Below are positions 8,852-15,785 of a stretch of 64,000 nt of DNA, in pieces. Both the position numbers and the translations under genes were made by a program. The stretch comes from Pseudomonas entomophila (GTDB lineage: Bacteria; Pseudomonadota; Gammaproteobacteria; Pseudomonadales; Pseudomonadaceae). Within the stretch, counting starts at the first letter, position 1. Every line of letters begins with the position of its first letter. The stretch is from NCBI RefSeq assembly GCF_029478665.1, contig NZ_JARPQB010000009.1:1-64000 (forward strand). Reading direction: 5' to 3'. Under the pieces are notes generated by a model. The model saw nothing but the letters and a program-made list of their open reading frames with translations, was not told the origin of the DNA and did not search any database.

Positions 8852-9307
8852 ATGAACGCCGACACCCAAACCCCCTGCGCCGAGCTGCTGCTGGACAACC
8901 AGGTCTGCTTTGCCCTGCACTCCACGTCGCTGCTGATGACCAAGGTCTACAAGCCCCTGCTGCAGGCCCTGGGCCTCACTTACCCGCAGTACCTGGCCAT
9001 GCTCGTGCTGTGGGAACAGGACGGGCTGACCGTGGGGGAAATCAGCCAACGCCTGCTCACCGACCCGGGTTCGCTGACGCCACTGCTCAAGCGCCTGGAG
9101 GGCGAAGGCCTGCTCAAACGCAGCCGCAGTCGCGAGGATGAACGCGTGGTGCTGGTGCAACTGACAGACAAAGGCCGGGCCTTGCAGGCCGAAGCCCGAC
9201 GCGTCCCCCACTGCATCCTGCAGGCCAGCGGCCAAAGCGCCGAGCAACTGCGAAAACTCCAGGCCGACCTGCTGGCCCTGCGCGCGCACCTGCAAGAAAA
9301 CCTCTGA
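8852..9307 (+). CDS. ohrR: Organic hydroperoxide-sensing MarR regulator
   Basis: OhrR is a MarR-family repressor inactivated by organic peroxides through oxidation of a conserved N-terminal cysteine. In this 151-residue protein Cys22 sits in the expected LDNQVCFALHSTS context, and a winged helix follows, with LTDPGSLTPLLKRLEGEGLL and the wing RSREDERVVLVQLT. I chose the ATG at 8852, preceded by AAGGACC; a longer frame upstream overlaps the LysR gene. The ohr gene follows 131 bases downstream, with AT-rich operator-like sequence between them. Confidence 0.95.
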   Translation: MNADTQTPCAELLLDNQVCFALHSTSLLMTKVYKPLLQALGLTYPQYLAMLVLWEQDGLTVGEISQRLLTDPGSLTPLLKRLEGEGLLKRSRSREDERVVLVQLTDKGRALQAEARRVPHCILQASGQSAEQLRKLQADLLALRAHLQENL

Positions 9308-9352
9308 CGGCTATGCTGTGAACTAGCTGTCTCGACGAATGGCCGAAGAATT

Positions 9353-9388
9353 ATCTTGCGCACTAAACAATTGCGCGCTAATTTAATT
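9353..9388 (+). promoter_or_regulatory. Probable OhrR operator / ohr promoter region
   Basis: The ohrR-ohr gap holds an AT-rich island with two TTGCGC steps (9356 and 9371) and CAATTGCGCGCTAATTT, which resembles OhrR boxes described in other proteobacteria. The assignment is by position and similarity from memory. Confidence 0.5.
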
Positions 9389-9438
9389 TCCGTACCCACT
9401 CAGCGCCCCAGGCGCACAGCACACAAGCGAGGCTCAAG

Positions 9439-9867
9439 ATGCAAAAGGTCACTCCGCTGTACATCGCAGAAGCCACCTCCACTGGCGGTCGCGACGGCAA
9501 ATCCCGCTCCAGCGACGGCAAGCTGGAGGTCAAGCTGAGCACCCCGAAGGAGCTGGGCGGCGCGGGCGGTGAAGGCACCAACCCCGAGCAGATGTTCGCC
9601 GCCGGTTACTCTGCCTGCTTCATCGGCGCGCTGAAGTTCGTGGCCGGGCAGGAGAAGAAGGCACTGCCGGCCGATGCGTCGATCACCGCCAAGGTGGGTA
9701 TCGGGCAGATCCCGGGTGGCTTCGGGCTGGACATCGACCTGCACATCAACCTGCCGGGGCTGGCCCAGGCCGATGCTGAGGGGCTGGTGGAGAAGGCGCA
9801 CAAGGTCTGCCCTTATTCCAACGCCACCCGCGGCAATGTGGATGTGCGCTTGCATGTGACCGTGTAA
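9439..9867 (+). CDS. ohr: Organic hydroperoxide resistance protein
   Basis: Ohr is a thiol peroxidase of the OsmC/Ohr family that reduces organic and fatty-acid hydroperoxides in the cytoplasm. The 142-residue length is normal. The two catalytic cysteines are in the usual contexts, YSACFIGALK near residue 60 and VCPYSNATRGN near residue 125, and the start YIAEATSTGGRDG is typical. It is expected to be induced by organic peroxides through OhrR. A REP pair follows the stop. Confidence 0.97.
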   Translation: MQKVTPLYIAEATSTGGRDGKSRSSDGKLEVKLSTPKELGGAGGEGTNPEQMFAAGYSACFIGALKFVAGQEKKALPADASITAKVGIGQIPGGFGLDIDLHINLPGLAQADAEGLVEKAHKVCPYSNATRGNVDVRLHVTV

Positions 9868-9880
9868 CAGGAAGCAAGCC

Positions 9881-9993
9881 CTGTAGGAGCGGCCTTGTGC
9901 CGCGAAAGGGCCGCAAAGCGGCCCTAGGCATTTGCAAACCAACGCCAGGGGGCGCCTCGCGCCCCTTTCGCGGCACAAGGCCGCTCCTACAAG
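9881..9993. repeat. Inverted REP pair, GCGGCCTTGTGCCGC type
   Basis: CTGTAGGAGCGGCCTTGTGC and its inverted copy near 9967-9991 flank internal GGCCGC repeats. It lies between ohr and the efp terminator. Confidence 0.9.
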
Positions 9994-10020
9994 GAGTGTA
10001 CGTATCCTGAAATCAGGCAC

Positions 10021-10048
10021 AAAAAAACCCGGCCAAGGCCGGGTTTTT
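10021..10048 (-). terminator. Rho-independent terminator of efp
   Basis: The stem AAACCCGGCC / GGCCGGGTTT is flanked by an A run and a T run. It lies 21 bases past the efp stop codon and could also serve ohr from the other side. Confidence 0.88.
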
Positions 10049-10069
10049 CGTGCTCATCGCAAGAAGCAA

Positions 10070-10639
10070 TTACTTCTTGGAACGGCCCTTGAAGCTGTTG
10101 TCGCGAGTGTCGATGTCGATCCACTCGTCGATCTGGATGAAGTCGGCAACCGAAATCTCGGTACCGTTCTTCAGCTTGGCAGGCTTCATGACCTTGCCGG
10201 AGGTGTCGCCACGGGCGGCGTTCTCGGTGTAGACAACCTGACGGCTGATGGTGGTCGGCAGTTCTACCGATACCAGGCGGCCTTCGAAGAAGACGGCTTC
10301 GCAGATGTCTTCCATGCCTTCTTCGATGTACGGCAGAACGGCGTCGATGTCTTCGGCGTTCAGTTCGTACATGGTGTAGTCGGTGGTGTCCATGAAGGTG
10401 TACGAGTCACCGCTGATGAACGACAGGGTCGCTTCTTTGCGATCCAGGATCACGTCGTCCAGCTTGTCGTCCGCACCGTATACGGTTTCGGTCTTGTAGC
10501 CGGTCAGCAGGTTCTTCAGCTTGGTCTTCATGATCGCGCTGTTACGGCCCGACTTGGTGAATTCAGCTTTCTGAACCAGCCACGGATCGTTATCGATGCG
10601 CAGAACGGTACCGGGTTTCAGTTCTTTACCAGTTTTCAT
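10070..10639 (-). CDS. efp: Elongation factor P, Arg32 type
   Basis: EF-P enters the ribosomal E site and rescues ribosomes stalled at consecutive prolines. The 189-residue length and three-domain sequence are standard. The loop that reaches the peptidyl-transferase centre reads TKSGRNS, placing arginine at position 32, the form modified by EarP rhamnosylation rather than the lysine form modified by EpmA/B. The earP gene lies directly upstream, 48 bases away, on the same strand. A -10-like TATGAT at the earP stop suggests efp also has its own promoter. The expected C-terminal domain (GDTIRVDTR-like) is represented by [14 protein letters not shown]. Confidence 0.97.
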   Translation of the reverse strand: MKTGKELKPGTVLRIDNDPWLVQKAEFTKSGRNSAIMKTKLKNLLTGYKTETVYGADDKLDDVILDRKEATLSFISGDSYTFMDTTDYTMYELNAEDIDAVLPYIEEGMEDICEAVFFEGRLVSVELPTTISRQVVYTENAARGDTSGKVMKPAKLKNGTEISVADFIQIDEWIDIDTRDNSFKGRSKK

Positions 10640-10686
10640 TACGAAGTATCCGAATCTGGATGGATTTATAAAAATCGAGGCCGCGT

Positions 10687-10692
10687 ATCATA
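10687..10692 (-). promoter_or_regulatory. Predicted -10 element of efp
   Basis: The minus strand reads TATGAT over the end of earP. No good -35 hexamer is present, so an activator or read-through from earP may contribute. Confidence 0.4.
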
Positions 10693-11821
10693 GCGAATTT
10701 CGGTAAAACTGCACCAGCTTCGTGGCAAGGTCCGGCTGAGCGGCCTGCGCCGCGCACCACTGCCGGGCATGCTGGCGCAGTTCTTGCCAGTGCGGCTGCA
10801 AGGCTTGCCAGGCCTGCCCCATCGGCCGATCCATGTTCCAGGCCCGCCACAGGTCGGCCAGGGCCAGGCCGGCGGCCTCCGATAATCCAGCGCAATACAG
10901 GGCCATGAACGCCTCGAGTTTTTCCCAGTGGGCGTTCTCGTCCTGGATATAGATGTGCCACAGCATCGGCGCGCCGGCCCATTGCGCACGCACGAACGAG
11001 TCCTCGCCGCGCACCGCGTTGAAGTCGCAGCTCCACAGCAGTCGGTCGTAGTCGTCCTGGCTGACGAACGGCAGCACCTGCACGGTCAACGCACCACGCC
11101 GATGTACCGCGCCCACGGGCAGGCCCGGCTCGCCCAGCCATTGGCCGAGGTCACCCAGGATGCGCCCTTGGGGAACCAGCAGATGGGTGGGGTGCACATC
11201 GGCCGCCAGCACGTCGAGCCAATTGCCCAGTTGCGGATTCTCATAGGCGAACAGCGAAATCAACCGGGCATCTGCCTGGGCCTGGATACCCAGCCCGGCC
11301 AGGAAGTTCTCCCGCTCTCCAGGCCCCTGCCGGAATAGCTCGCAACGCGGCAGCAACGAAGCCTCGCGCAGCAAACCGCCGGTACGCTCGGTGAAGCCGG
11401 GGAAGAAGAAGATCTTGCGCAGCCCATTGGCCTGGGGCGACGGCAACCCGTGGCAGCCCTGCACCCAGTCTTCGGCGCTGAGGTAGTCCAGGTTCAACCA
11501 CAGCGGCGGCTTGGGTTGCCTGGCCATGGCCTCGACGTACGCTTCGGGCAACTGGCAGGCAAACGCGCCCACCACCACCTGGGCCGGTGTGGCGGCCTGC
11601 CATTCGGTTGGCCAATGGCAGACTTCGACACCTTGCTGCCATTGCCGGGCAGCCACCGTATCGGCCTCGGGGCACAGCCGCGCGAAGGCCGCCAGGTCGT
11701 CCACCCACAGGCGCACGGCAAGGTCATGCTCGGCCACCAACTGCCGGGCCAGGCGCCAGGTCACGCCGATATCACCGAAGTTGTCGACGACGGTGCAGAA
11801 GATGTCCCAGGTGGTTTTCAT
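10688..11821 (-). CDS. earP: EF-P arginine rhamnosyltransferase
   Basis: EarP transfers rhamnose from dTDP-L-rhamnose to Arg32 of EF-P. The 377-residue protein starts MKTTWDIFCTVVDNFGDIG; with this start Asp13 and Asp17 fall exactly where the catalytically important aspartates of P. putida EarP are reported. The GT-B-like C-terminal half holds FVSQDDYDRLLWSCDFNAVRGEDS, the nucleotide-sugar site. I chose the ATG at 11821 with GGAAC upstream; a GTG two codons earlier is possible. Pairing with efp supports the function. Confidence 0.95.
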   Translation of the reverse strand: MKTTWDIFCTVVDNFGDIGVTWRLARQLVAEHDLAVRLWVDDLAAFARLCPEADTVAARQWQQGVEVCHWPTEWQAATPAQVVVGAFACQLPEAYVEAMARQPKPPLWLNLDYLSAEDWVQGCHGLPSPQANGLRKIFFFPGFTERTGGLLREASLLPRCELFRQGPGERENFLAGLGIQAQADARLISLFAYENPQLGNWLDVLAADVHPTHLLVPQGRILGDLGQWLGEPGLPVGAVHRRGALTVQVLPFVSQDDYDRLLWSCDFNAVRGEDSFVRAQWAGAPMLWHIYIQDENAHWEKLEAFMALYCAGLSEAAGLALADLWRAWNMDRPMGQAWQALQPHWQELRQHARQWCAAQAAQPDLATKLVQFYRNSL

Positions 11822-11945
11822 CGCCACGTTCCGTTACCTGCGAAAAAGACCGCGGATTCTGCGGATAATTACGCGCGGACAAAAGCAAAATATCCTCGCA
11901 CCCATGCGACAATGCCGCCACCGATCCGCCTGCCAGGAGGCCGCC

Positions 11946-12344
11946 ATGCCCCGCCCCCGCGAACTGAAGATCACCCTGAAACCCGTGCAACTGATCCTGT
12001 GCGTCGCCTTCGGCCTGTGGCTGGGGGCCGTGGCCATCGCCCTGAGCCTGTGGCTGGCCTTGCGCTTGTGGCCTGAACAGGCACAACCAGTAGCCCAGGC
12101 CGTCGCCCCAGCTTTCATCCAGCCCGCGCCGGCCTCGACACCAACCCAGCCGGTGGATGCCCAGACTGAAATGTTCGAGCATTACAAGGACATCCTGCAC
12201 AAGCAGGAACTGCAGCAGGCAGCCGACGCTGCCCAGGGCAGCCCGCGCAACCTGAACAACCCCAAGTGCCAGTTCTGGCTGCAACAGAACCGCACCGCGC
12301 CGACCGACAAGAGCCAGGCCAACGTGCTGGAGTTCTGCTACTGA
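11946..12344 (+). CDS. Hypothetical single-pass membrane protein
   Basis: I do not recognise a named family in this 132-residue protein. It has a basic N-terminus (PRPRELK), one hydrophobic helix at about residues 16-42 (LILCVAFGLWLGAVAIALSL) and a proline/alanine-rich linker followed by a soluble tail with two cysteines (CQFW and FCY at the very end). A strong CAGGAGG ribosome binding site lies six bases before the ATG. The next gene, the Gre-like factor, starts two bases after this stop, so the two are almost certainly co-translated. The two tail cysteines could form a disulfide if the tail is periplasmic. Confidence 0.75.
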   Translation: MPRPRELKITLKPVQLILCVAFGLWLGAVAIALSLWLALRLWPEQAQPVAQAVAPAFIQPAPASTPTQPVDAQTEMFEHYKDILHKQELQQAADAAQGSPRNLNNPKCQFWLQQNRTAPTDKSQANVLEFCY

Positions 12345-12346
12345 CC

Positions 12347-12829
12347 ATGGACAAGGCCAACCTGCTGCAGCGCATCATCGCCACCCTCGAGCACGACATG
12401 GAGGTGCTGCGCCGCGCCGCCCAGACCGCCTACGAGGCGGCCACCGCAGAAGAGAACATCGCCGAGAACAAGTACGACACCCTGGGGTTGGAAGCGTCGT
12501 ACCTGGCCACCGGGCAGGCCCGGCGCACCGCCGAAATCCGCCAGGCGCTGTTGACCTACCAGCAAATGGCACTGCGTGATTACGAGCCGGCGCGGGGGAT
12601 CCAGATCGGCTGCCTGGTGACGCTGGAAGACCAGGACGGCCAGCAGCGCCAGCTGTTCCTCGGGCCGGAAGGCGCCGGCCTGAAGATTGGCGAGGGCGAC
12701 GCGCTGGTGACCGTGATCACCCCACGGGCACCGCTGGGACAGCAGTTGGTTGGCAAGCGGCTGGATGACGAGGTAAGCCTGGTGGTGAACGGTATCACCC
12801 AGATCCAGGTCATCATCGAGGTCGCCTGA
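12347..12829 (+). CDS. GreA/GreB-family transcription factor-like protein
   Basis: The 160-residue protein has a Gre-like layout: an N-terminal coiled coil (about residues 1-75) and a C-terminal FKBP-like domain (VTLEDQDGQQRQLFLGPEG, then VTVITPRAPLGQQLVGKRLDDEV). Gre factors insert the coiled coil into the secondary channel of RNA polymerase and trigger transcript cleavage through two acidic tip residues. Here the tip region reads EENIAENKYD; aligned on the shared EN, the first acidic residue of Gre (Asp) is replaced by Asn. It may therefore act differently from GreA/GreB. It is coupled to the upstream membrane protein gene with a two-base gap. Confidence 0.8.
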   Translation: MDKANLLQRIIATLEHDMEVLRRAAQTAYEAATAEENIAENKYDTLGLEASYLATGQARRTAEIRQALLTYQQMALRDYEPARGIQIGCLVTLEDQDGQQRQLFLGPEGAGLKIGEGDALVTVITPRAPLGQQLVGKRLDDEVSLVVNGITQIQVIIEVA

Positions 12830-12842
12830 ACACCGCGCCCCG

Positions 12843-12930
12843 TTGTAGGAGCCAGCCTTGCTGGCGAACCGGCCGATGCGCATTGGCAAGGCTGCGCCTT
12901 GCATCGCCAGCAAGGCTGGCTCCTACAAGG
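12843..12930. repeat. Inverted REP pair, CCAGCCTTGCTGG type
   Basis: GTAGGAGCCAGCCTTGCTGG and its exact inverted copy (CCAGCAAGGCTGGCTCCTAC) are separated by about 45 bases. The arms match perfectly. Confidence 0.9.
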
Positions 12931-12931
12931 G

Positions 12932-13873
12932 TCACAGGGGCTGTAACGCGTTGAACCGCTCCGCCAGCCCCTGCTCGGCAAACTGCTCCGCCACGAAATC
13001 GATGAACGCCCGGGTCTTGCCCGGCAGCAGCTTGTGCTCAGCGTAGTACAGGCTGATGCTGCCATCGTCCACGTACCAGTCGGGCAACACCCGGCTCAGC
13101 CGCCCGGCGCTGAGGTAAGGGACAGCGAACGGCAGGCTCACCAAGGCAATCCCCAACCCCTGTTCGGCCACCGCACAGGCAGCGTCGGAGTCGCTCATGG
13201 TCATGCTCTGCGGCAATTGCAGCGGGCACTGCTCCTGCCAGCGGCTGGTCAGCGGCCAGGAACGCACTCGCCCGGTCTGCGGCGAGCGGATGAGAATGCC
13301 TTGATGAGCCTGCAATGCCTGGGGATGGTCGATCCGGGCGTGCCGCTGCAAATAGCCCGGCGCCGCCACCAGCACCCGGTGCGCCGGGGTCAGCTTGCGC
13401 GCCACCACCCCCAAAGGCAGCTCGAATCCACCACCGATGGCGGCATCGAAACCCTGGCCGATCAGGTCGACCTGGCGGTTGTCGAAGTGCCAGTCCGGGG
13501 TGATCGCCGGGTAACGACACAAGAACTCGCCCAGCAGCGGCAACACATACAGCCGCCCGAACACCGTGCCCATGCTCACCCGCAGCAACCCGGCCGGCTG
13601 ACCCTCAGCGCTGGCCAGGTTGGCGACGGCGTACTGGATGGTGCGGAAACTGTCGCTCACCTCCCCCAGGAAGCGCTGCCCGGCTTCGGTCAGGGTGAGC
13701 TTGCGGGTGCTGCGCTGGAACAGCCGCACCCCCAGGCGCGCCTCCAGTTGCGCGACGTTCTTGCCCACCGCGGCCGGGGTCAGCGACAGGCGCCGGGCGG
13801 CCTCGGCGAAACTGCCGACTTCGGCGCTGCGGATGAAGCATTCAAGGCTGCTGAAGGATTCCATGGCACTCAT
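12932..13873 (-). CDS. LysR-family transcriptional regulator
   Basis: A 313-residue LysR protein of the CrgA/DmlR-like branch, with the helix-turn-helix around residues 20-45 (SFAEAARRLSLTPAAVGKN). The first ATG (13873) and a second one three codons later (13864) are both possible; neither has a strong ribosome binding site. It is divergent from an SDR gene, and the 115-base space between them carries a strong inverted repeat (13893-13923) that is probably its operator. Effector unknown. Confidence 0.92.
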   Translation of the reverse strand: MSAMESFSSLECFIRSAEVGSFAEAARRLSLTPAAVGKNVAQLEARLGVRLFQRSTRKLTLTEAGQRFLGEVSDSFRTIQYAVANLASAEGQPAGLLRVSMGTVFGRLYVLPLLGEFLCRYPAITPDWHFDNRQVDLIGQGFDAAIGGGFELPLGVVARKLTPAHRVLVAAPGYLQRHARIDHPQALQAHQGILIRSPQTGRVRSWPLTSRWQEQCPLQLPQSMTMSDSDAACAVAEQGLGIALVSLPFAVPYLSAGRLSRVLPDWYVDDGSISLYYAEHKLLPGKTRAFIDFVAEQFAEQGLAERFNALQPL

Positions 13874-13892
13874 TCACAACCAAAGGTTTACT

Positions 13893-13923
13893 CTGCTGAT
13901 AGTGATTGCGATCTTATCAGCAG
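13893..13923. promoter_or_regulatory. Nine-base inverted repeat, probable LysR operator
   Basis: CTGCTGATA and TATCAGCAG form a perfect inverted repeat with a 13-base spacer, centred at 13908. It sits 20 bases upstream of the LysR start and about 65 bases upstream of the SDR start, as expected for a shared LysR binding region. Confidence 0.65.
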
Positions 13924-13988
13924 GTAATCCTGGGCGGATACTGCACCCATCCAAGGCATCCGGCCTTGCATGTATGCAGGAGATCAGC

Positions 13989-14738
13989 ATGTCCCAGCAA
14001 CTTCCCCTCAGCGGCAAAGTGGCCCTCGTCCAGGGCGGTTCCCGTGGTATCGGCGCGGCCATCGTCCGTCGCCTGGCCCAGGACGGCGCCAAGGTCGCCT
14101 TCACCTATGTAAGCTCCGCCCAGACCGCCGAAGCCCTGGCCGGCGAGATCATCAATGCGGGCGGCCAGGCCCTGGCCCTGCGTGCCGACAGCGCCAATAC
14201 CGGTGCGGTGCAGCAGGCGGTGGCCGATACCGCCAAGGCCTTCGGCGGCCTCGATATCCTGGTCAACAATGCCGGCGTGCTGGCCGTGGCGCCGGTGGCT
14301 GAATTCGACCTGGACGACTTCGATCGCCTGCTGGCGGTCAACGTGCGCAGCGTGTTCGTCGCCACCCAGGCGGCGGTGAAGCACATGGGCCAGGGCGGGC
14401 GGATCATCAACATCGGCAGCACCAACGCCGAGCGCATGCCCTTCGCTGGTGGCGCGCCGTATGCCATGAGCAAGTCGGCACTGGTGGGCCTGACCCGGGG
14501 CCTGGCGCGCGACCTGGGGCCGCAGGGCATCACCGTGAACAACGTCCAGCCCGGGCCGGTCGATACCGACATGAACCCGGCCAAGGGCGAGTTCGCCGAC
14601 AGCCTGATCCCGCTGATGGCCATCGGGCGTTATGGCAAGGTCGAGGAGATTGCCAGTTTCGTTGCGTACCTGGCCGGGCCTGAGGCGGGGTACATCACTG
14701 GCGCCAGTCTGACGGCCGATGGTGGTTTCGCCGCCTGA
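13989..14738 (+). CDS. Short-chain dehydrogenase/reductase (SDR)
   Basis: The 249-residue enzyme is a classical SDR: an N-terminal Rossmann fold with QGGSRGIG in place of the usual TGGSRGIG, the NNAG motif near residue 93, a Ser in the INIGSTN strand and the catalytic YxxxK as YAMSK near residue 160. It probably reduces a carbonyl with NADPH; an Arg-lacking TYVSS after strand two leaves cofactor choice open. I chose the ATG at 13989 because AGGAG lies six bases upstream. It is divergent from and probably controlled by the LysR gene at 12932-13873. Confidence 0.9.
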   Translation: MSQQLPLSGKVALVQGGSRGIGAAIVRRLAQDGAKVAFTYVSSAQTAEALAGEIINAGGQALALRADSANTGAVQQAVADTAKAFGGLDILVNNAGVLAVAPVAEFDLDDFDRLLAVNVRSVFVATQAAVKHMGQGGRIINIGSTNAERMPFAGGAPYAMSKSALVGLTRGLARDLGPQGITVNNVQPGPVDTDMNPAKGEFADSLIPLMAIGRYGKVEEIASFVAYLAGPEAGYITGASLTADGGFAA

Positions 14739-14746
14739 CAATGCCT

Positions 14747-14791
14747 GTTCGCCGGCAAGTCCGCCCTGTAGGAGCCGGCTTGCCGGCGAAC
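14747..14791. repeat. Compact REP pair
   Basis: A truncated TTCGCCGGCAAG copy is followed by an inverted full copy (TGTAGGAGCCGGCTTGCCGG). It separates the SDR and the convergent LysR gene. Confidence 0.8.
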
Positions 14792-14795
14792 CCAC

Positions 14796-15677
14796 TCAAT
14801 GACTTGCCACGAGGCTCTGTTCCATCACCTCAAGGAACGCCCGCGCCGCCGCTGTCGGGCTGGGCGACCACACCGCATACAAGTGCCGCACCGGCGCATC
14901 CAGCAAGCGCACCATGGCCACCCCTTCGAACCCCCGGGCGATCCGCTCCGGTACCAGCCCTACGGCCATGCCGCGCTGGACGAACTTTTCCACCAGGCGA
15001 ACATGGCCAATCTCGAACTGCACCCGATGCCTCACCCCCGCCGCCTGAAACGCTTCGTCAGCCTGCCGCCGTGCGCCTGTACCCTCGGGAAAGTCCACCA
15101 GCACTTCGTCGATCAGGTCGGCCAGGGTCAATTGCGCGGCGCCGGCCAGCCGGTGCGCCGTCGGCAACACCGCCACCAGCTCCTCCCGCGCCAGCAGGCG
15201 ATGCTGCACGCCGTGCAATACCTCGCCTTGCCACAGGCCAACAAAACCCACATCAAGCCGCCGCTCGCAGACGTCGGCCATCAGCAGTTCGCTCTTGGCC
15301 GTGAGCCAGCGCACGTCCACATCCGGATAGCGACGATGGAACACCGCCAGCAGGTCGACCAGATCCAGAGCGGTCAGCGAACTGATCTCACCGATCGACA
15401 GACGCCCCCGCACCTGCCCACACGCCGCGGCCACGTCGTCGGCGATGCGTCGGGCGGCCTCTACCGCCGGCCGGGCACTGAGCACGAAGGCTTCGCCAGC
15501 GGGTGTCAGCCGAACCCGACGCGAACTGCGCTCGAACAAACTGACATTCAGCTGCGCCTCCAGCCGGGCCACCTGATGGCTGAGCGCCGACTGCACCACA
15601 TGGCAGCGCTCGGCGGCGCGGGTGAAACTGCCGGTGTCGGCCACGGCCAGGGCGTACTCGAGCTGCTTGAGATTCAT
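14796..15677 (-). CDS. LysR-family transcriptional regulator
   Basis: This 293-residue regulator starts MNLKQLEYALAVADTGSFTR and has the helix-turn-helix TRAAERCHVVQSALSHQVARL near residues 19-39, characteristic of the CynR/CysB-like branch. The effector domain begins near residue 90 (RLSIGEISSL). It is divergent from an MFS transporter, 108 bases away, and two candidate operators lie in the gap. The neighbouring MFS exporter is the obvious target. Confidence 0.92.
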   Translation of the reverse strand: MNLKQLEYALAVADTGSFTRAAERCHVVQSALSHQVARLEAQLNVSLFERSSRRVRLTPAGEAFVLSARPAVEAARRIADDVAAACGQVRGRLSIGEISSLTALDLVDLLAVFHRRYPDVDVRWLTAKSELLMADVCERRLDVGFVGLWQGEVLHGVQHRLLAREELVAVLPTAHRLAGAAQLTLADLIDEVLVDFPEGTGARRQADEAFQAAGVRHRVQFEIGHVRLVEKFVQRGMAVGLVPERIARGFEGVAMVRLLDAPVRHLYAVWSPSPTAAARAFLEVMEQSLVASH

Positions 15678-15683
15678 CGCTCT

Positions 15684-15698
15684 ATCTGCTTTCGAGAT
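15684..15698. promoter_or_regulatory. Candidate LysR box (T-N11-A)
   Basis: ATCTGCTTTCGAGAT is an interrupted palindrome (ATCT / AGAT) that contains the T-N11-A motif of LysR regulators. It lies just upstream of the LysR start codon at 15677. Confidence 0.5.
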
Positions 15699-15722
15699 GG
15701 ATAACGTGAAAACTATACATTG

Positions 15723-15738
15723 GTGTCATGCGTGACAC
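15723..15738. promoter_or_regulatory. Perfect 6+4+6 palindrome before the MFS gene
   Basis: GTGTCATGCGTGACAC has six-base arms (GTGTCA / TGACAC) around four bases. It lies 48 bases before the MFS start codon. It does not look like the LysR box beside it and may serve a second regulator. Confidence 0.5.
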
Positions 15739-15785
15739 TTCCTGATACTTGGCCACATTCCACCTTGCCTGCAACGAGAGCGCCC

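Noticed and set aside
11822..11827. GTG start two codons upstream for earP
   Set aside because: Possible, but the ATG at 11821 gives the known Asp13/Asp17 numbering and better spacing from GGAAC.
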